Origin: Methanolinea mesophila
GTDB lineage: Archaea; Halobacteriota; Methanomicrobia; Methanomicrobiales; Methanospirillaceae
DNA: 64,000 nt
Reading direction: 5' to 3'
NCBI RefSeq assembly: GCF_017873855.1
Contig: NZ_JAGGKR010000001.1
Location: 186,001-250,000, forward strand
Made by a program: the position numbers and the translations under genes. Numbering within the stretch: the first letter of the stretch is position 1; each line of letters opens with the position of its first letter. Of the stretch, positions 9,468-18,582 are shown piece after piece. The notes beneath the pieces are model-generated. The model ran no database searches, was not told where the DNA came from, and saw only the letters and a list, made by a program, of their open reading frames with translations.

Positions 9468-11165
9468 CTATACCCACTCCATGAGTTCCTTGTGCGACAT
9501 AGTGTTCAGCAGGTCGGCGGCGGTCGCCCAGCCCCGCCGGCAGGTTATGACCCCGTACCGGATGTTTCCGAACTCTTCCGGGTGATGGGCGTCGGTCCCT
9601 ATGGCGATCTTCACCTTCTTCCGGGTGGCTTCCCGGATGTAGAGGTCGTCAAGGTCGAGACGGAACGGCGAGGCGTTGCATTCGAGCGCGGTCCCGGTCT
9701 CGGCCGCTCTCTCGATCACCCGGGGGATGTCGATCTCCGCGGGCTGGCGGCGCCCGAGGATCCTCCCCGTGGGGTGGCCGATGATGTCCACGTGCTCGTT
9801 CTCCACCGCGGCGAGCACTCTCCTGGTCATCACGTCCCGTTCCTGGGAGAAGGCCGAATGGATCGAGGCGATCACCACGTCGACATCGGCGAGCACCCGT
9901 GCAGGGAGCCCGAGTGTCCCGTCGGCCATGATGTCCACCTCGGTGCCCTGGATCAGCCGGCATGAAGAAGACCTGTTCGTCACTTCCACCTCGTGCATCT
10001 GTTTTCTCAGTCCCTCCTCGTCGAGCCCGTGCGCGATGCCCAGGGTTGCGGAGTGGTCGGAGATCAGGATGTACTCGTATCCCCTCGCCTCTCCGGCACG
10101 GGCGATCTCTTCGAGGCTCATCACCCCGTCGCTCCATGTGCTGTGGACGTGGAGATCGCCGCGAACCTCCCTGTCCTCCACGAGGACCGGGAGCCGGCGT
10201 GCAAGGGCCGCCTCCACCTCTCCCCAGTCCTCCCGCAGTTCCGGAACAATATAGTCCATCCCCAGGAATGAAAAGATCTCCTCTTCGGTGGCGAACTCCG
10301 AAAGGTGGCCGGAAGACCTGTCCTCGAGTCCGTATTCGTTTAATTTAAACCCTTTGAAGATGGCGTACTCCCTCATCCGGATGTTAAACGGTTTGGACCC
10401 GGTGAGGTAGAGGAGCATCGAGCCGAACTGCTCCGGCCTGCTGAACCGTACGTCCACCCGCTTCCCGAGGCACCGGAACGAGGTCTTCTTTGCCCCCTCG
10501 TCGATCATCTCTTCGGCGACGGTACGGATCTTCGGGTTCGCCACCGACGGTGGTTCCTTACTCACGATATCGATATCACCGATGGTGCTCTTCCCCCTCC
10601 GGTAGCTCCCCGCCATGGCGAACGTTCCCGGTTCGAGCACCGGCACCACCATGCCCACTACCGCGTCCGCCTCGGCCCGGGTCATCCTTCCAGACCGTTC
10701 CCGGTAGAGCGCGATCGCTTTTAGGAACGATTCCTCTTTCTTCTCGCCGAATCCTTTAATGGCCCGGATCCGGTGCTGTTTCGCCTCCCGTTCCAGGTCG
10801 GCGATGCTCTGCACGTTGAGTTTTTTCCACAGCTTGTTGACCGTTTTCGGTCCGATCCCCTCGAGGGAGAGGAGTTCGATCAACGGTTCCGGGATCCCCG
10901 CCCGCACCGTCTCGAGCTCGTGGAACGTCCCGGTCTCCACGATCTCCCGTATTTTCTTGGCGATCGCCGAACCGATCCCCGGAATTTCCCGGAGCTGTTC
11001 CTCGTCAAGGCGGCTCACCGGGGTGGCGAGCCGTTCCACCACCTCGGCGGACTTGTAGTACGCCCGGACCTTGAACGGGTTCTCCCCGAGCACCTCGAGG
11101 AGCTGTCCCATGAAATAGAGCGTCTCTCCCACCTGGCGATTGGAACGTTCTGCCATCTCATTCAT
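9468..11165 (-). CDS. polX: DNA polymerase/3'-5' exonuclease PolX
   Basis: 565 residues, full length for bacterial/archaeal PolX. The N-terminus has helix-hairpin-helix motifs (IPGIGSAIAKKI, LEGIGPKTV). A family X nucleotidyltransferase core follows, with GSYRRGKSTIGDIDI carrying the two metal-binding Asp residues. The C-terminal PHP phosphoesterase domain has GDLHVHSTWSDG and later histidines (ISDHS, HPTGR, GTDAHH). It fills short gaps and trims 3' ends during base excision repair. An alternative ATG at 11156 has a slightly better ribosome binding site. The downstream cis-prenyltransferase-like gene starts immediately at its stop, so the two share a transcript although their functions look unrelated. 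Confidence 0.9.
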   Translation of the reverse strand: MNEMAERSNRQVGETLYFMGQLLEVLGENPFKVRAYYKSAEVVERLATPVSRLDEEQLREIPGIGSAIAKKIREIVETGTFHELETVRAGIPEPLIELLSLEGIGPKTVNKLWKKLNVQSIADLEREAKQHRIRAIKGFGEKKEESFLKAIALYRERSGRMTRAEADAVVGMVVPVLEPGTFAMAGSYRRGKSTIGDIDIVSKEPPSVANPKIRTVAEEMIDEGAKKTSFRCLGKRVDVRFSRPEQFGSMLLYLTGSKPFNIRMREYAIFKGFKLNEYGLEDRSSGHLSEFATEEEIFSFLGMDYIVPELREDWGEVEAALARRLPVLVEDREVRGDLHVHSTWSDGVMSLEEIARAGEARGYEYILISDHSATLGIAHGLDEEGLRKQMHEVEVTNRSSSCRLIQGTEVDIMADGTLGLPARVLADVDVVIASIHSAFSQERDVMTRRVLAAVENEHVDIIGHPTGRILGRRQPAEIDIPRVIERAAETGTALECNASPFRLDLDDLYIREATRKKVKIAIGTDAHHPEEFGNIRYGVITCRRGWATAADLLNTMSHKELMEWV

Positions 11166-11650
11166 CCTGTCGTGTCATGCGGTTCTTTCATTACAGGGCC
11201 CGGAACTGGTCCCCGGCATCACAGGGAGATCTCTGTCCCGCCGCTCCTCTGCATCATATTCGTTCATATCGGATTTGCATACTCCGGCATTGCCGGATAC
11301 ATGGCGTATGCGTTGCACGGACGTGTGCAATGAAACTCCCGCCCGCAGCGGGCCGATGCGGCCGGACCCGGGATCGACCGGCGGTTTTTTGCGCCCATGC
11401 CCCGGATTCTCCTTTTTTAGTCCCGGGCCCGGTACCTGCGGAATTGTTCCCGGAGGCCCCCCCCGGCTCCCCCGATATCGCCTCAATCTTTGTAACTGAC
11501 TTACCACGGATATATATTCCCTTCCTTTCGTACGATGGGACGGTGAACACTCTCCCGTAACCGGGAAAAAACCGGGGTTCCCGGGGGAATGTCCTCCGGC
11601 AATACCGGCATTATCCAAATCCATAAGAGTGTACAGGCATAAATTCTGGT
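11166..11650. other. Divergent intergenic region between polX and the feo operon
   Basis: About 485 bases with no supported gene. GATATATATTCCC at 11509-11521 is a possible TATA box, but it lies 130 bases before the regulator start. The part nearest 11651 has no strong TATA element. Short open frames here lack ribosome binding sites and family features. Confidence 0.3.
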
Positions 11651-12292
11651 ATGGATCCTTCCGTCCGGGAAGACTACCTCGAGTCCCTGTGCAACCTGGA
11701 GAGCGAACGCGGAAGCCCTGCCGCCATCAGGGATCTCGCCGCGTTCCTGGACCGGGATGTCCCGTCCGTGACGAAGGATATTCTCGAGCTCGCCGGCACG
11801 GGGGATCTCCTCGCGGGTGAGGACGGCATGGTGACCCTCACCGTGAAAGGGCGGCAGGAGGGGATGAGGGTGGTAAGAAAACACCGCATCCTGGAATGTT
11901 TCTTCACCGAGATGCTCGGAATGGAACCCGACGCGGCCTCCCGGGACGCCTGCGTCCTCGAGCACGATATCCCCGACGAAGCGGTGCTCAAATTAAAAAA
12001 TCTCATCTCGGGGTGCCCGCCGGGGAACTGCGCTCCCTGCGCCCGGCGGGGGTGGAACCGTGCCCTGCTCCCCACGCTCCTCGACGTAGACGAGGGATCG
12101 GAGGTGATCGTGCGGGACCTGATGCAGAAGGGCAGGCTCCACCGGCTCGCGGACCTGGGGATCCTCCCCGGTGAGCACATCGTGCTCCGGCGGCGGCTCA
12201 GCAACAGGTCCGTGGTGGTGGAGGTGAAGGGCGCCGATATCGCCCTCTCCGCGGAGATCGCCGGTATGGTCCTGGTGGAGAAGTCTCCATGA
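11651..12292 (+). CDS. DtxR-type metalloregulator fused to FeoA domain
   Basis: 213 residues. The N-terminal winged helix (about 1-65) and dimerisation/metal domain (about 66-135, with CVLEHDIPDEA carrying His and Glu ligands) are DtxR/MntR-like. The C-terminal 75 residues (RLADLGILPGE and following) form an SH3-like FeoA domain. A Cys-rich turn (CPPGNCAPC) sits between them. In DtxR proteins this fold senses Fe(II) or Mn(II) and represses iron-uptake genes. Its ATG-TGA overlap with feoB suggests it both regulates the operon and may supply the FeoA partner of FeoB, since no separate feoA is seen. Confidence 0.82.
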   Translation: MDPSVREDYLESLCNLESERGSPAAIRDLAAFLDRDVPSVTKDILELAGTGDLLAGEDGMVTLTVKGRQEGMRVVRKHRILECFFTEMLGMEPDAASRDACVLEHDIPDEAVLKLKNLISGCPPGNCAPCARRGWNRALLPTLLDVDEGSEVIVRDLMQKGRLHRLADLGILPGEHIVLRRRLSNRSVVVEVKGADIALSAEIAGMVLVEKSP

Positions 12293-14157
12293 AGATAGGC
12301 CTCGTCGGCAACCCCAACGTCGGAAAATCGCTCATTTTCCAGCAACTCACCGGTCTCGGCGTCGAGATCAGCAATTATCCGGGCACCACCGTCGATATCA
12401 AATACGGGAGCGTCTGCTACGAGAAGGAACGCCTCCAGGTGGTGGACCTTCCGGGAATCTACTCTCTCGACGGTGATTCGGACGAGGAGCGGATGGTCCG
12501 TGCGTTCCTCGAGTCGGCAGCGGTCGATTGCCTTATCGCGGTGGTGGACGCGACACACCTGGAGAGGAACCTTTACCTGCTCATCCAGGTCGCCGAATAC
12601 GGCATTCCGACGCTTATCGTGCTCAACATGACCGATGAGGCCGAGAAGAAAGGGCTGATAATCGATCCCGTGAAGCTCGGGGCGCTGCTCGGTACCGAGG
12701 TGATCCCCACCGCCGCGATCCAGGGCAAGAACGTGGAGCAGATCATCCCTTCGGCCCTCGCGAAGGCGAAGGTACCGCATATCGAGGTCCATTACGACAC
12801 CCATATCGAGGCCGCGGTGAGGAGCCTGCAGTCGCTCCACGAGATCGACCGGCATGGCGCCCTCATGGCCCTCCAGGGAACGGGGACCGACGAGGCCCTT
12901 CTCGAGTCCGCAGGGGTGCTTTCGACCGAGATAGAGCAGCGGCACCGGATGACGGTCCACCAGATCATCGCCGGGAACCGCCACCACTGTGCGGCGAGCC
13001 TGGTCCGCCAGGTCGAGAAGGAGAAAACCCCGGGGCCCCGGTTCGACCCGGACCGGATCCTCTCCACGACATGGCCCGGACTTCCCGTACTCGCGGGGAT
13101 CCTTATCCTCATCCTTATCACGGTCTTCTTCATCGGGTCGTGGCTGGAGGGGCTGATCGTCGAGGCATTCAATATCTATGCCGTCCAGCCGCTCCTCTCC
13201 CTCGGCCTCCCCCCCCTCGCCCAGGAGCTTGCCCTCTCCTTCATCCTCGCCCTCCAGGCAGGGCTCGGTATCGCGTTCCCCTTCATCTTCACCTTTTACA
13301 TCTTCATCTCCATCCTTGAGGACACAGGATACCTCACCCGAGCGGCCTTCCTCGCCGACCGGGGCATGCACCGGGTGGGTATGCACGGGGTGGGGATCAT
13401 CCCCATGGTGCTCGGGTTCGGGTGCAACGTCCCTGCGATCATGAGCATAAGGCTCCTGGGGAGCAGGAGGGAACGGGTCATCGCCTCGTTCCTGGTCACC
13501 ATGATCCCCTGCTCGGCCAGGACCGTGATCATCGCCGGGATCCTGGCGAGTTTCGTGAGTATCCTCTCGGCACTGAGCGTGTACCTCTTCGTGTTCGTGC
13601 TGATCGTCATCACCGGTTTTTTCCTCTCCCGGATCACCCCGGGGGAGCAGTTCGGGATGATCCTGGAGATGGCTCCCCTGCGGGCCCCGAGGGCGGGACT
13701 GGTCCTGAAAAAGTCGTGGACCAAGATCAAGGAGTTCCTCTTCATCGCCATGCCCCTCCTGCTCGCGGCGAGCCTTGTCCTCGGGCTGCTCCAGTATTAC
13801 GGCGTGTTCGATCTCTTCGAGCAGATCATCGAACCTTTTTCGATGGCGGTGCTCGGGCTCCCCGCGTACGCCGTAACCGCCCTGATATTCGGGATACTCA
13901 GGAAAGAGATGGCCCTCGAGACCCTGGTCATCCTTGCCGGAAACGCAGACCTCTCCGCCGTGCTCACCGCCGGACAACTCTATACCTTCGCGATCGTGAG
14001 CGTGCTCTTCGTACCCTGCATCTCGACCATCGCGGTGCTCTCCCGGGAGGTGGGGGCGAAAATTGCCTTCCTTGTGTCGCTCTATACTCTTATGCTCGGA
14101 ATTTTGATAGGAGCTCTTATAAACCTCTTAATTGTATGTTGTGTGGGAAATGTATAG
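12289..14157 (+). CDS. feoB: Ferrous iron transporter FeoB
   Basis: 622 residues, start overlapping the regulator stop (ATGA). The N-terminal G domain has G1 GNPNVGKS, G3 DLPGIYSL and G4 NMTD, then a helical GDI domain. The membrane part has two gate domains, including GFGCNVPAIMS and MIPCSARTVI, with conserved Cys on the transport path. It imports Fe(II) across the cytoplasmic membrane in a GTP-dependent way. It is shorter than bacterial FeoB (about 750) but usual for archaea. Its 3' end carries a TATA box for the next gene and overlaps that gene's start by 8 bases. Confidence 0.92.
   Translation: MKIGLVGNPNVGKSLIFQQLTGLGVEISNYPGTTVDIKYGSVCYEKERLQVVDLPGIYSLDGDSDEERMVRAFLESAAVDCLIAVVDATHLERNLYLLIQVAEYGIPTLIVLNMTDEAEKKGLIIDPVKLGALLGTEVIPTAAIQGKNVEQIIPSALAKAKVPHIEVHYDTHIEAAVRSLQSLHEIDRHGALMALQGTGTDEALLESAGVLSTEIEQRHRMTVHQIIAGNRHHCAASLVRQVEKEKTPGPRFDPDRILSTTWPGLPVLAGILILILITVFFIGSWLEGLIVEAFNIYAVQPLLSLGLPPLAQELALSFILALQAGLGIAFPFIFTFYIFISILEDTGYLTRAAFLADRGMHRVGMHGVGIIPMVLGFGCNVPAIMSIRLLGSRRERVIASFLVTMIPCSARTVIIAGILASFVSILSALSVYLFVFVLIVITGFFLSRITPGEQFGMILEMAPLRAPRAGLVLKKSWTKIKEFLFIAMPLLLAASLVLGLLQYYGVFDLFEQIIEPFSMAVLGLPAYAVTALIFGILRKEMALETLVILAGNADLSAVLTAGQLYTFAIVSVLFVPCISTIAVLSREVGAKIAFLVSLYTLMLGILIGALINLLIVCCVGNV
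14116..14124 (+). promoter_or_regulatory. TATA box inside feoB 3' end
   Basis: CTTATAAAC lies about 26-33 bases before ATG 14150, the right distance for a nearly leaderless transcript of the RecA-like gene pair. The pair can therefore be expressed apart from feoB. Confidence 0.5.
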
Positions 14158-14854
14158 TTACAAGACCGGGATACGGCCTATAGACGACGCTATCGGAGGC
14201 CTTGAACCCGGGTCCAACATCCTGATCCTCGCACCGCCCATGAGCGGTGCGGAAAGGGTTGGATTTGTGCTAGCAAGACCAAGAAACGGAGAATATACCA
14301 TTATTCTCTCGACAGACCAATCTTCACTCGAACTCACCGAAGATCTTATGGGCCGTACAGGGTCGGACGATCACATCGGGGTGATCGACAGCATCACCAA
14401 GATGTCGACCCCCGATGCGACCGATACCCTGAGGGTCAAATACATCGCCAGCCCGAGCGACCTCACCGGTATCGGGATCAAGTTCTCCCAGCTGGCGGAA
14501 TCGATCTTCAAAGGTGAACTTGACAGGTCGGGGGAGCTGTTCCCTCCCCCGGTGAGGTTTTACACGAATTCGCTCTCCACCCTCCTGATGTACAGGAAAC
14601 TCGAGGTGCTCTACCAGTTCCTCCATGTCCTGAACGCCAAGATCAAAAAGATGGATGCCATCGGGATCTACACGCTCAACAGCGAGTCGTTCGACGAGCG
14701 GACCATCTCACTTATGAAGCAGCTCATGACCCTGGTCATCGAGATAAAAGAGGAGAACGACGGGGGATATCTCAGGATACGGGGAAAACCCGAGATATCC
14801 CCGGAATGGAAGAAGTTCCGTATCGAACATGATGAACTGATGGTGGGACCATGA
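14150..14854 (+). CDS. KaiC/RecA-fold protein without Walker A motif
   Basis: 234 residues. ATG at 14150 overlaps feoB by 8 bases; upstream TTG or GTG codons are less likely given the TATA box. The N-terminal YKTGIRPIDDAIGGLEPGS matches the opening of KaiC/RadA-like archaeal ATPases. Where GxxGxGKT should stand the sequence is APPMSGAER, so the catalytic Lys is missing. The rest keeps the alternating strand-helix pattern of the fold (TIILSTDQS, IGVIDSITK). It is coupled to the next gene by an ATGA overlap. Probably a non-ATPase scaffold or sensor; no specific function can be assigned. Confidence 0.6.
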   Translation: MYSYKTGIRPIDDAIGGLEPGSNILILAPPMSGAERVGFVLARPRNGEYTIILSTDQSSLELTEDLMGRTGSDDHIGVIDSITKMSTPDATDTLRVKYIASPSDLTGIGIKFSQLAESIFKGELDRSGELFPPPVRFYTNSLSTLLMYRKLEVLYQFLHVLNAKIKKMDAIGIYTLNSESFDERTISLMKQLMTLVIEIKEENDGGYLRIRGKPEISPEWKKFRIEHDELMVGP

Positions 14855-16011
14855 TCAGGACTGGAATAACCGGGATCGACGAGATGCTGGGGAGCGGGAT
14901 ACCAAGGGGGAGCCGGGTGCTCTTTTCCCTGGAGCCCGGGGTCGATGCGAGGGTGTTCATGTACAGCACGCTCAATGCCGCCCTCTCCCAGGGACTCCGA
15001 TGCGTGATCGTCAACCCCCTCGCGACGGAAGAGGTCTTTCGGAGCGACCTGCTAGAGGCGAAGGGGATCGACATCGATTCGTTCGGGGATTACGCGGTAA
15101 TCCTCGACTCCAGGGAGCGTGACCGGATAAACAAAATGTGCTCCCGGAGAGAAGATCGCAGGAGAGAGTGGGATTCACTGCTGAAGGCAGTCTGCGAGCG
15201 CCAGAAGACCGAGGTCGTATTCGTGTACTTCGACCTCATGTACGAGGATCTCGGGCTCGAGGCGGCCGTCGACGTCTTCGGGGCCTCGTGCTGCGGAGGA
15301 AAACTGACCCTGGTGATGGAGAACCTGAACCTCGAGGGGCAGCAGCTCGTCTCCAGGTTCTCGGATGATTTCGCGTTCGACCTGATCATCACCCTGAAGT
15401 CCGGATACACCACCATGCCGTTCTTCAACTTTTTCACCCTCGAATACACGTCATGGTCGAAGGTGCCCACCCGTTCGATCCCCTATCTCATCTCGGACGG
15501 GACGATCCGGCTCTATATCCCGAAGATTGTGGTCACCGGCCCCGCGTCGTCGGGGAAGTCCACCTTCGTCTCCAATGCCTCGGACCGGGGCGTCTCCGTC
15601 GACCGTGGAGGCCAGGGCGACCAGACCACGGTGGCGATGGACCTCGGGTGGCTCCACCTCAAGGGGTTCGAGATCACCATCTACGGCACCCCGGGGAAGC
15701 CGAGGTTCGATCCCATCATCCCCCAGCTGGTCCTCCACGCGATGGGGATCGTCCTGGTCATCGATGTCACCCGGAAGGATACCCTTGAACGGGCGAAGGA
15801 GCTGATGCAGCTGGCCCATGCGGAACGGCTCCCCATGGTTGTCGCGGCGAACAAGATCGATCTCCCCCATTCCCTCACCGAGGAAGAGATCAGGTCGATC
15901 CTGGGCCTGCGGGAAGACACCCCGGTGTATTTCATCTCTGCGCTCAGGCGTGCAGAGGTCCGCCACGTGATCGAGTCTATGGTGGACCAGATCACCCGTT
16001 TTCCCTATTGA
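14851..16011 (+). CDS. Walker-less RecA-fold domain fused to Ras-like GTPase
   Basis: 386 residues. Residues 1-220 resemble the preceding protein (TGITGIDEMLGSGIPRGS), again with a degenerate P-loop (EPGVDAR). Residues about 225-386 form an intact small GTPase: G1 GPASSGKST, G3-like IYGTPGKPRF, G4 AANKIDL and G5 ISAL. GTPG in place of DxxG is typical of the COG2229/MglA-like archaeal and bacterial GTPases. The start overlaps the previous stop (ATGA) with GGTGG upstream, so the two proteins are made together and probably interact. A switch in polarity, motility or signalling is possible but not shown. Confidence 0.7.
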   Translation: MIRTGITGIDEMLGSGIPRGSRVLFSLEPGVDARVFMYSTLNAALSQGLRCVIVNPLATEEVFRSDLLEAKGIDIDSFGDYAVILDSRERDRINKMCSRREDRRREWDSLLKAVCERQKTEVVFVYFDLMYEDLGLEAAVDVFGASCCGGKLTLVMENLNLEGQQLVSRFSDDFAFDLIITLKSGYTTMPFFNFFTLEYTSWSKVPTRSIPYLISDGTIRLYIPKIVVTGPASSGKSTFVSNASDRGVSVDRGGQGDQTTVAMDLGWLHLKGFEITIYGTPGKPRFDPIIPQLVLHAMGIVLVIDVTRKDTLERAKELMQLAHAERLPMVVAANKIDLPHSLTEEEIRSILGLREDTPVYFISALRRAEVRHVIESMVDQITRFPY

Positions 16012-16126
16012 ACGGGCTGATAGCGGGATAACGAATTACGGAACAATCGACCCTCGCTGAATACCGGATCGGGGAACAGGCCAGGCGTGAATGCGGGATG
16101 ACGAACAGGATACAGGACAAAATACC

Positions 16127-16876
16127 ATGCTGACATTCGTAGGACTCGGGTTGTTCGATCACCGGGACATCTCCGTGAAGGGGCTGGAATGCATCCGGCA
16201 GGCGGATGCGGTCTTCATCGAGCGTTATACCTCCATGCTCGCGGGGACCACCCTCGAGGAGATGGAACGGTTCTACGGAAAACGCGTGGAACTGCTGGCC
16301 CGAGAAGAGGTGGAGCAGGACCCCGAGCGGCTCCTCGCGTGTGCCGCCGGGCAGGATGTCGTGTTCCTCACCGGAGGGGACCCCATGGTCTCCACCACGC
16401 ACATGGACCTCCGGCTCCGGGCCCACGAGCGGGGTATCCGGACCGCGATCATCCATGGCGCCTCCATCTCGAGCGCGGTGTGCGGGCTGACCGGGCTGCA
16501 GAACTACCGGTTCGGCAAGTCGTGCTCGCTCCCCTTCCCGGCGAAGAACTGGTTCCCCCACACTCCCATCGAGGTGGTGGCAAAGAACCTCTCTCTCGAC
16601 CTCCATACCCTGGTCTACCTGGATATCCAGAAAGACCGTTACATGACGGTCTCCCAGGCGGTCGGACTCATGGAGGAGCTCGCGGAGATCAAGGGGTTCC
16701 CCATCCCGCTCTACGTGGGGGTCGCCCGGGCGGGCTCCGACCACCCGGTGGTAGCGGCCGGGAGCGGGGAGAAGATGCGGAATATCGACCTCGGCCCCCC
16801 GCTCCACATCCTGGTGGTACCGGCCCGGCTCCACGTGGTGGAGCAGGAGTACCTGGAGGCCTTTGCGGGCCTATGA
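16127..16876 (+). CDS. dphB: Diphthine synthase
   Basis: 249 residues from ATG at 16127 ([11 protein letters not shown]). It is a tetrapyrrole-methylase-fold SAM methyltransferase: [11 protein letters not shown] at the start, [12 protein letters not shown] at the cofactor site and [21 protein letters not shown] as the family signature (in two parts). It methylates the modified histidine of elongation factor 2 during diphthamide synthesis, a step shared by archaea and eukaryotes. The stop overlaps the start of the DUF357 gene (ATGA), so the two are co-translated. Confidence 0.92.
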   Translation: MLTFVGLGLFDHRDISVKGLECIRQADAVFIERYTSMLAGTTLEEMERFYGKRVELLAREEVEQDPERLLACAAGQDVVFLTGGDPMVSTTHMDLRLRAHERGIRTAIIHGASISSAVCGLTGLQNYRFGKSCSLPFPAKNWFPHTPIEVVAKNLSLDLHTLVYLDIQKDRYMTVSQAVGLMEELAEIKGFPIPLYVGVARAGSDHPVVAAGSGEKMRNIDLGPPLHILVVPARLHVVEQEYLEAFAGL

Positions 16877-17448
16877 CGGTCCCTTCACCCTGCGACGAGC
16901 TCAGAGCCCGGCTTTCGGGAAGCAATGCACTCCACGCACCGGAGGGGAGCATCTTCCACCGGGAAGGAGAAGAGATCCTTGGAATGGCCCGGGCATATTG
17001 CAGGGATGCCGCAACGTTTTCCCGCGATTCCGACCTGGTGAACGAGTTCGCGGCCTGCTGGTACGCGCTCGCCTGGCTTGACTGCGGGGAATGCCTGGGA
17101 ATCGTATCCACCTCCGGAGCCCGCCGGGAGTGGCCGCCGGGTCCTTCGGGGATCGGACCGGAGGAAAAGGAAAAACTCGACGAAAAGACGTTTCGTTACC
17201 AGCGGCTGCTCTCCGGAGCCTGCACCGGCCTGGAACCTGCCGCCGAGCGGGAGACGGTCCCGTGCGAGGCAGCGGACCGGGTCCTGACTGTCGGGCGGGT
17301 ATTCCTCGCATGGGGTGGGGAGTATATCCGGATGGGCCAAATGGACGCCGCCCTCGCGTGCTTCAGTTACGGTCACGGGTGGCTGGACTGCGGGGTCCGG
17401 ACCGGGCTGTTCAGGATTACCGGCGAACGGGACCTCTTCACGGTGTGA
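16873..17448 (+). CDS. DUF357 family protein
   Basis: 191 residues, beginning within the dphB stop (ATGA). The sequence carries two related helical motifs, [20 protein letters not shown] (about 55-75) and [19 protein letters not shown] (near 165-183), the hallmark of the archaeal DUF357 family. Family members are small helical proteins of unknown biochemical role, often next to diphthamide or translation genes. The central Pro/Gly-rich stretch (about 80-95) is probably a loop. Function is unknown; the tie to diphthine synthase is positional. Confidence 0.7.
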   Translation: MTVPSPCDELRARLSGSNALHAPEGSIFHREGEEILGMARAYCRDAATFSRDSDLVNEFAACWYALAWLDCGECLGIVSTSGARREWPPGPSGIGPEEKEKLDEKTFRYQRLLSGACTGLEPAAERETVPCEAADRVLTVGRVFLAWGGEYIRMGQMDAALACFSYGHGWLDCGVRTGLFRITGERDLFTV

Positions 17449-17796
17449 TTTTCAGGCGCTCCCGGGGCTTCCCCCGCTATTGCGGCGACCCCACACGGGA
17501 TATGCCTGGATTGTCAGGACAAGCGACTTCTAGCGGGTCAAGGAACCACATCCCGTTCACTGCCTCTCCCTTGGGAGAGGAGGAGCCCGGCCCGGAGGGT
17601 GACGAGCGGAGGGGACACTCGCCTGTCCCCGGTGCGAGGAAAGGGCGAGGGAGTGGGGCATGCTCACCAGTGCTTCCTGGTTTTTTTCATGTTCATTTGA
17701 TGAACTCATCGGGAGGCTGTGCCACATGCTATCGTGGTGCATAGTCGCATAAACACGAGATTAAACCTATTATGTCCGGAGTTCTACATCCTGTCA
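17449..17796. repeat. Intergenic region with two hairpins
   Basis: No gene is supported over 348 bases. CCTCTCCC-TT-GGGAGAGG at 17563-17580 is a perfect palindrome. GGGGACA at 17611-17617 pairs with TGTCCCC at 17624-17630. The block resembles small extragenic palindromic repeats; whether it recurs in the genome cannot be seen here. Confidence 0.45.
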
Positions 17797-18249
17797 ATGG
17801 ATCCGGTCAGGTGCACGGTCAAGGGAGTGTATGTGGCGGTGGGAGCCGCGGGGGCATCACCCGCGGTGATCCTGAATACGGGGGAGAACAGGTTCCTCCC
17901 CATCTATATCGGGCTCTGGGAGGCAATCTCCATCAATAACGCCCTGAACAACGAACTCTCCCCGAGGCCGCTCACCCACGACCTTTTCGTGGAGTTTTTC
18001 AAAAAATTCAATATCCGGCTCCTCTCCCTGAAGATCGATTCCCTTGAGGAGGGGGTATATTATGCCACCATGCTGCTTGACCGGGACTCGGTCGAGGCGA
18101 CCATGGACTGCCGGCCAAGCGACGGGATCGCGCTCTCCGTCCGGTGCGATGCCGAGATCCTCATCGACCCCGGGGTGGTGGAATCGTCCTCGGTCCCCTT
18201 CGACGAGCTTCCCCGGTTAGTCGATCTCAATTCGTATTTCTCGGGTTAA
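17797..18249 (+). CDS. Bifunctional nuclease family protein (DUF151)
   Basis: 150 residues from ATG at 17797. The pattern of the BFN/DUF151 family is present: VILNTGENRFLPIYIGLWEA near the start, then RPLTHDLF and RPSDGIALSVR. Plant and bacterial relatives are reported to have DNase and RNase activity; here only family membership is visible. It stands alone, about 350 bases after the DUF357 gene and convergent with hisE. Confidence 0.8.
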   Translation: MDPVRCTVKGVYVAVGAAGASPAVILNTGENRFLPIYIGLWEAISINNALNNELSPRPLTHDLFVEFFKKFNIRLLSLKIDSLEEGVYYATMLLDRDSVEATMDCRPSDGIALSVRCDAEILIDPGVVESSSVPFDELPRLVDLNSYFSG

Positions 18250-18288
18250 TTATACGGTCTGTGGATTTCCTGAACATGCCAGGCAGAA

Positions 18289-18582
18289 TTATTTCTTCCG
18301 GGCCGCAAGCTCGTCGAGGACTTCGTCGAACTCCACGCCGGCGCCCCGGAGCGCGACCATGAGGTGGAACTGCAGGTCCGCCGCCTCTTCGACGATCCTC
18401 GCCCTTTCCCCGTTCTTCACCGCGATGATGAACTCGGTCGCCTCTTCGCCGACCTTCTCGAGCGCCTTGTCGATCCCCTTTGCATGAGTCGCGAGGCCGG
18501 ACACGTAGGACCCGGGACTTGGGTTATTGTACCGGTCGTCGATGACCGCCCATAGTTCCCCGAGCTGGTCGCACGGGCTCAT
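18289..18582 (-). CDS. hisE: Phosphoribosyl-ATP pyrophosphatase HisE
   Basis: 97 residues. The all-alpha NTP pyrophosphohydrolase pattern KVGEEATEFIIA plus EEAADLQFHLMV gives the acidic metal-binding residues. It removes pyrophosphate from phosphoribosyl-ATP, the second step of histidine synthesis. Its ATG overlaps the nusA stop (ATGA), an unusual pairing of a histidine gene with a transcription factor. No other his genes are in the window. Confidence 0.9.
   Translation of the reverse strand: MSPCDQLGELWAVIDDRYNNPSPGSYVSGLATHAKGIDKALEKVGEEATEFIIAVKNGERARIVEEAADLQFHLMVALRGAGVEFDEVLDELAARKK

Noticed and set aside
11674-13977. 767-codon reading frame on the minus strand
   Set aside because: It lies opposite the DtxR-FeoA and feoB genes, is rich in Asp, Glu, Gly, His and Arg, and has no domain; GC-rich codon bias keeps antisense frames open.
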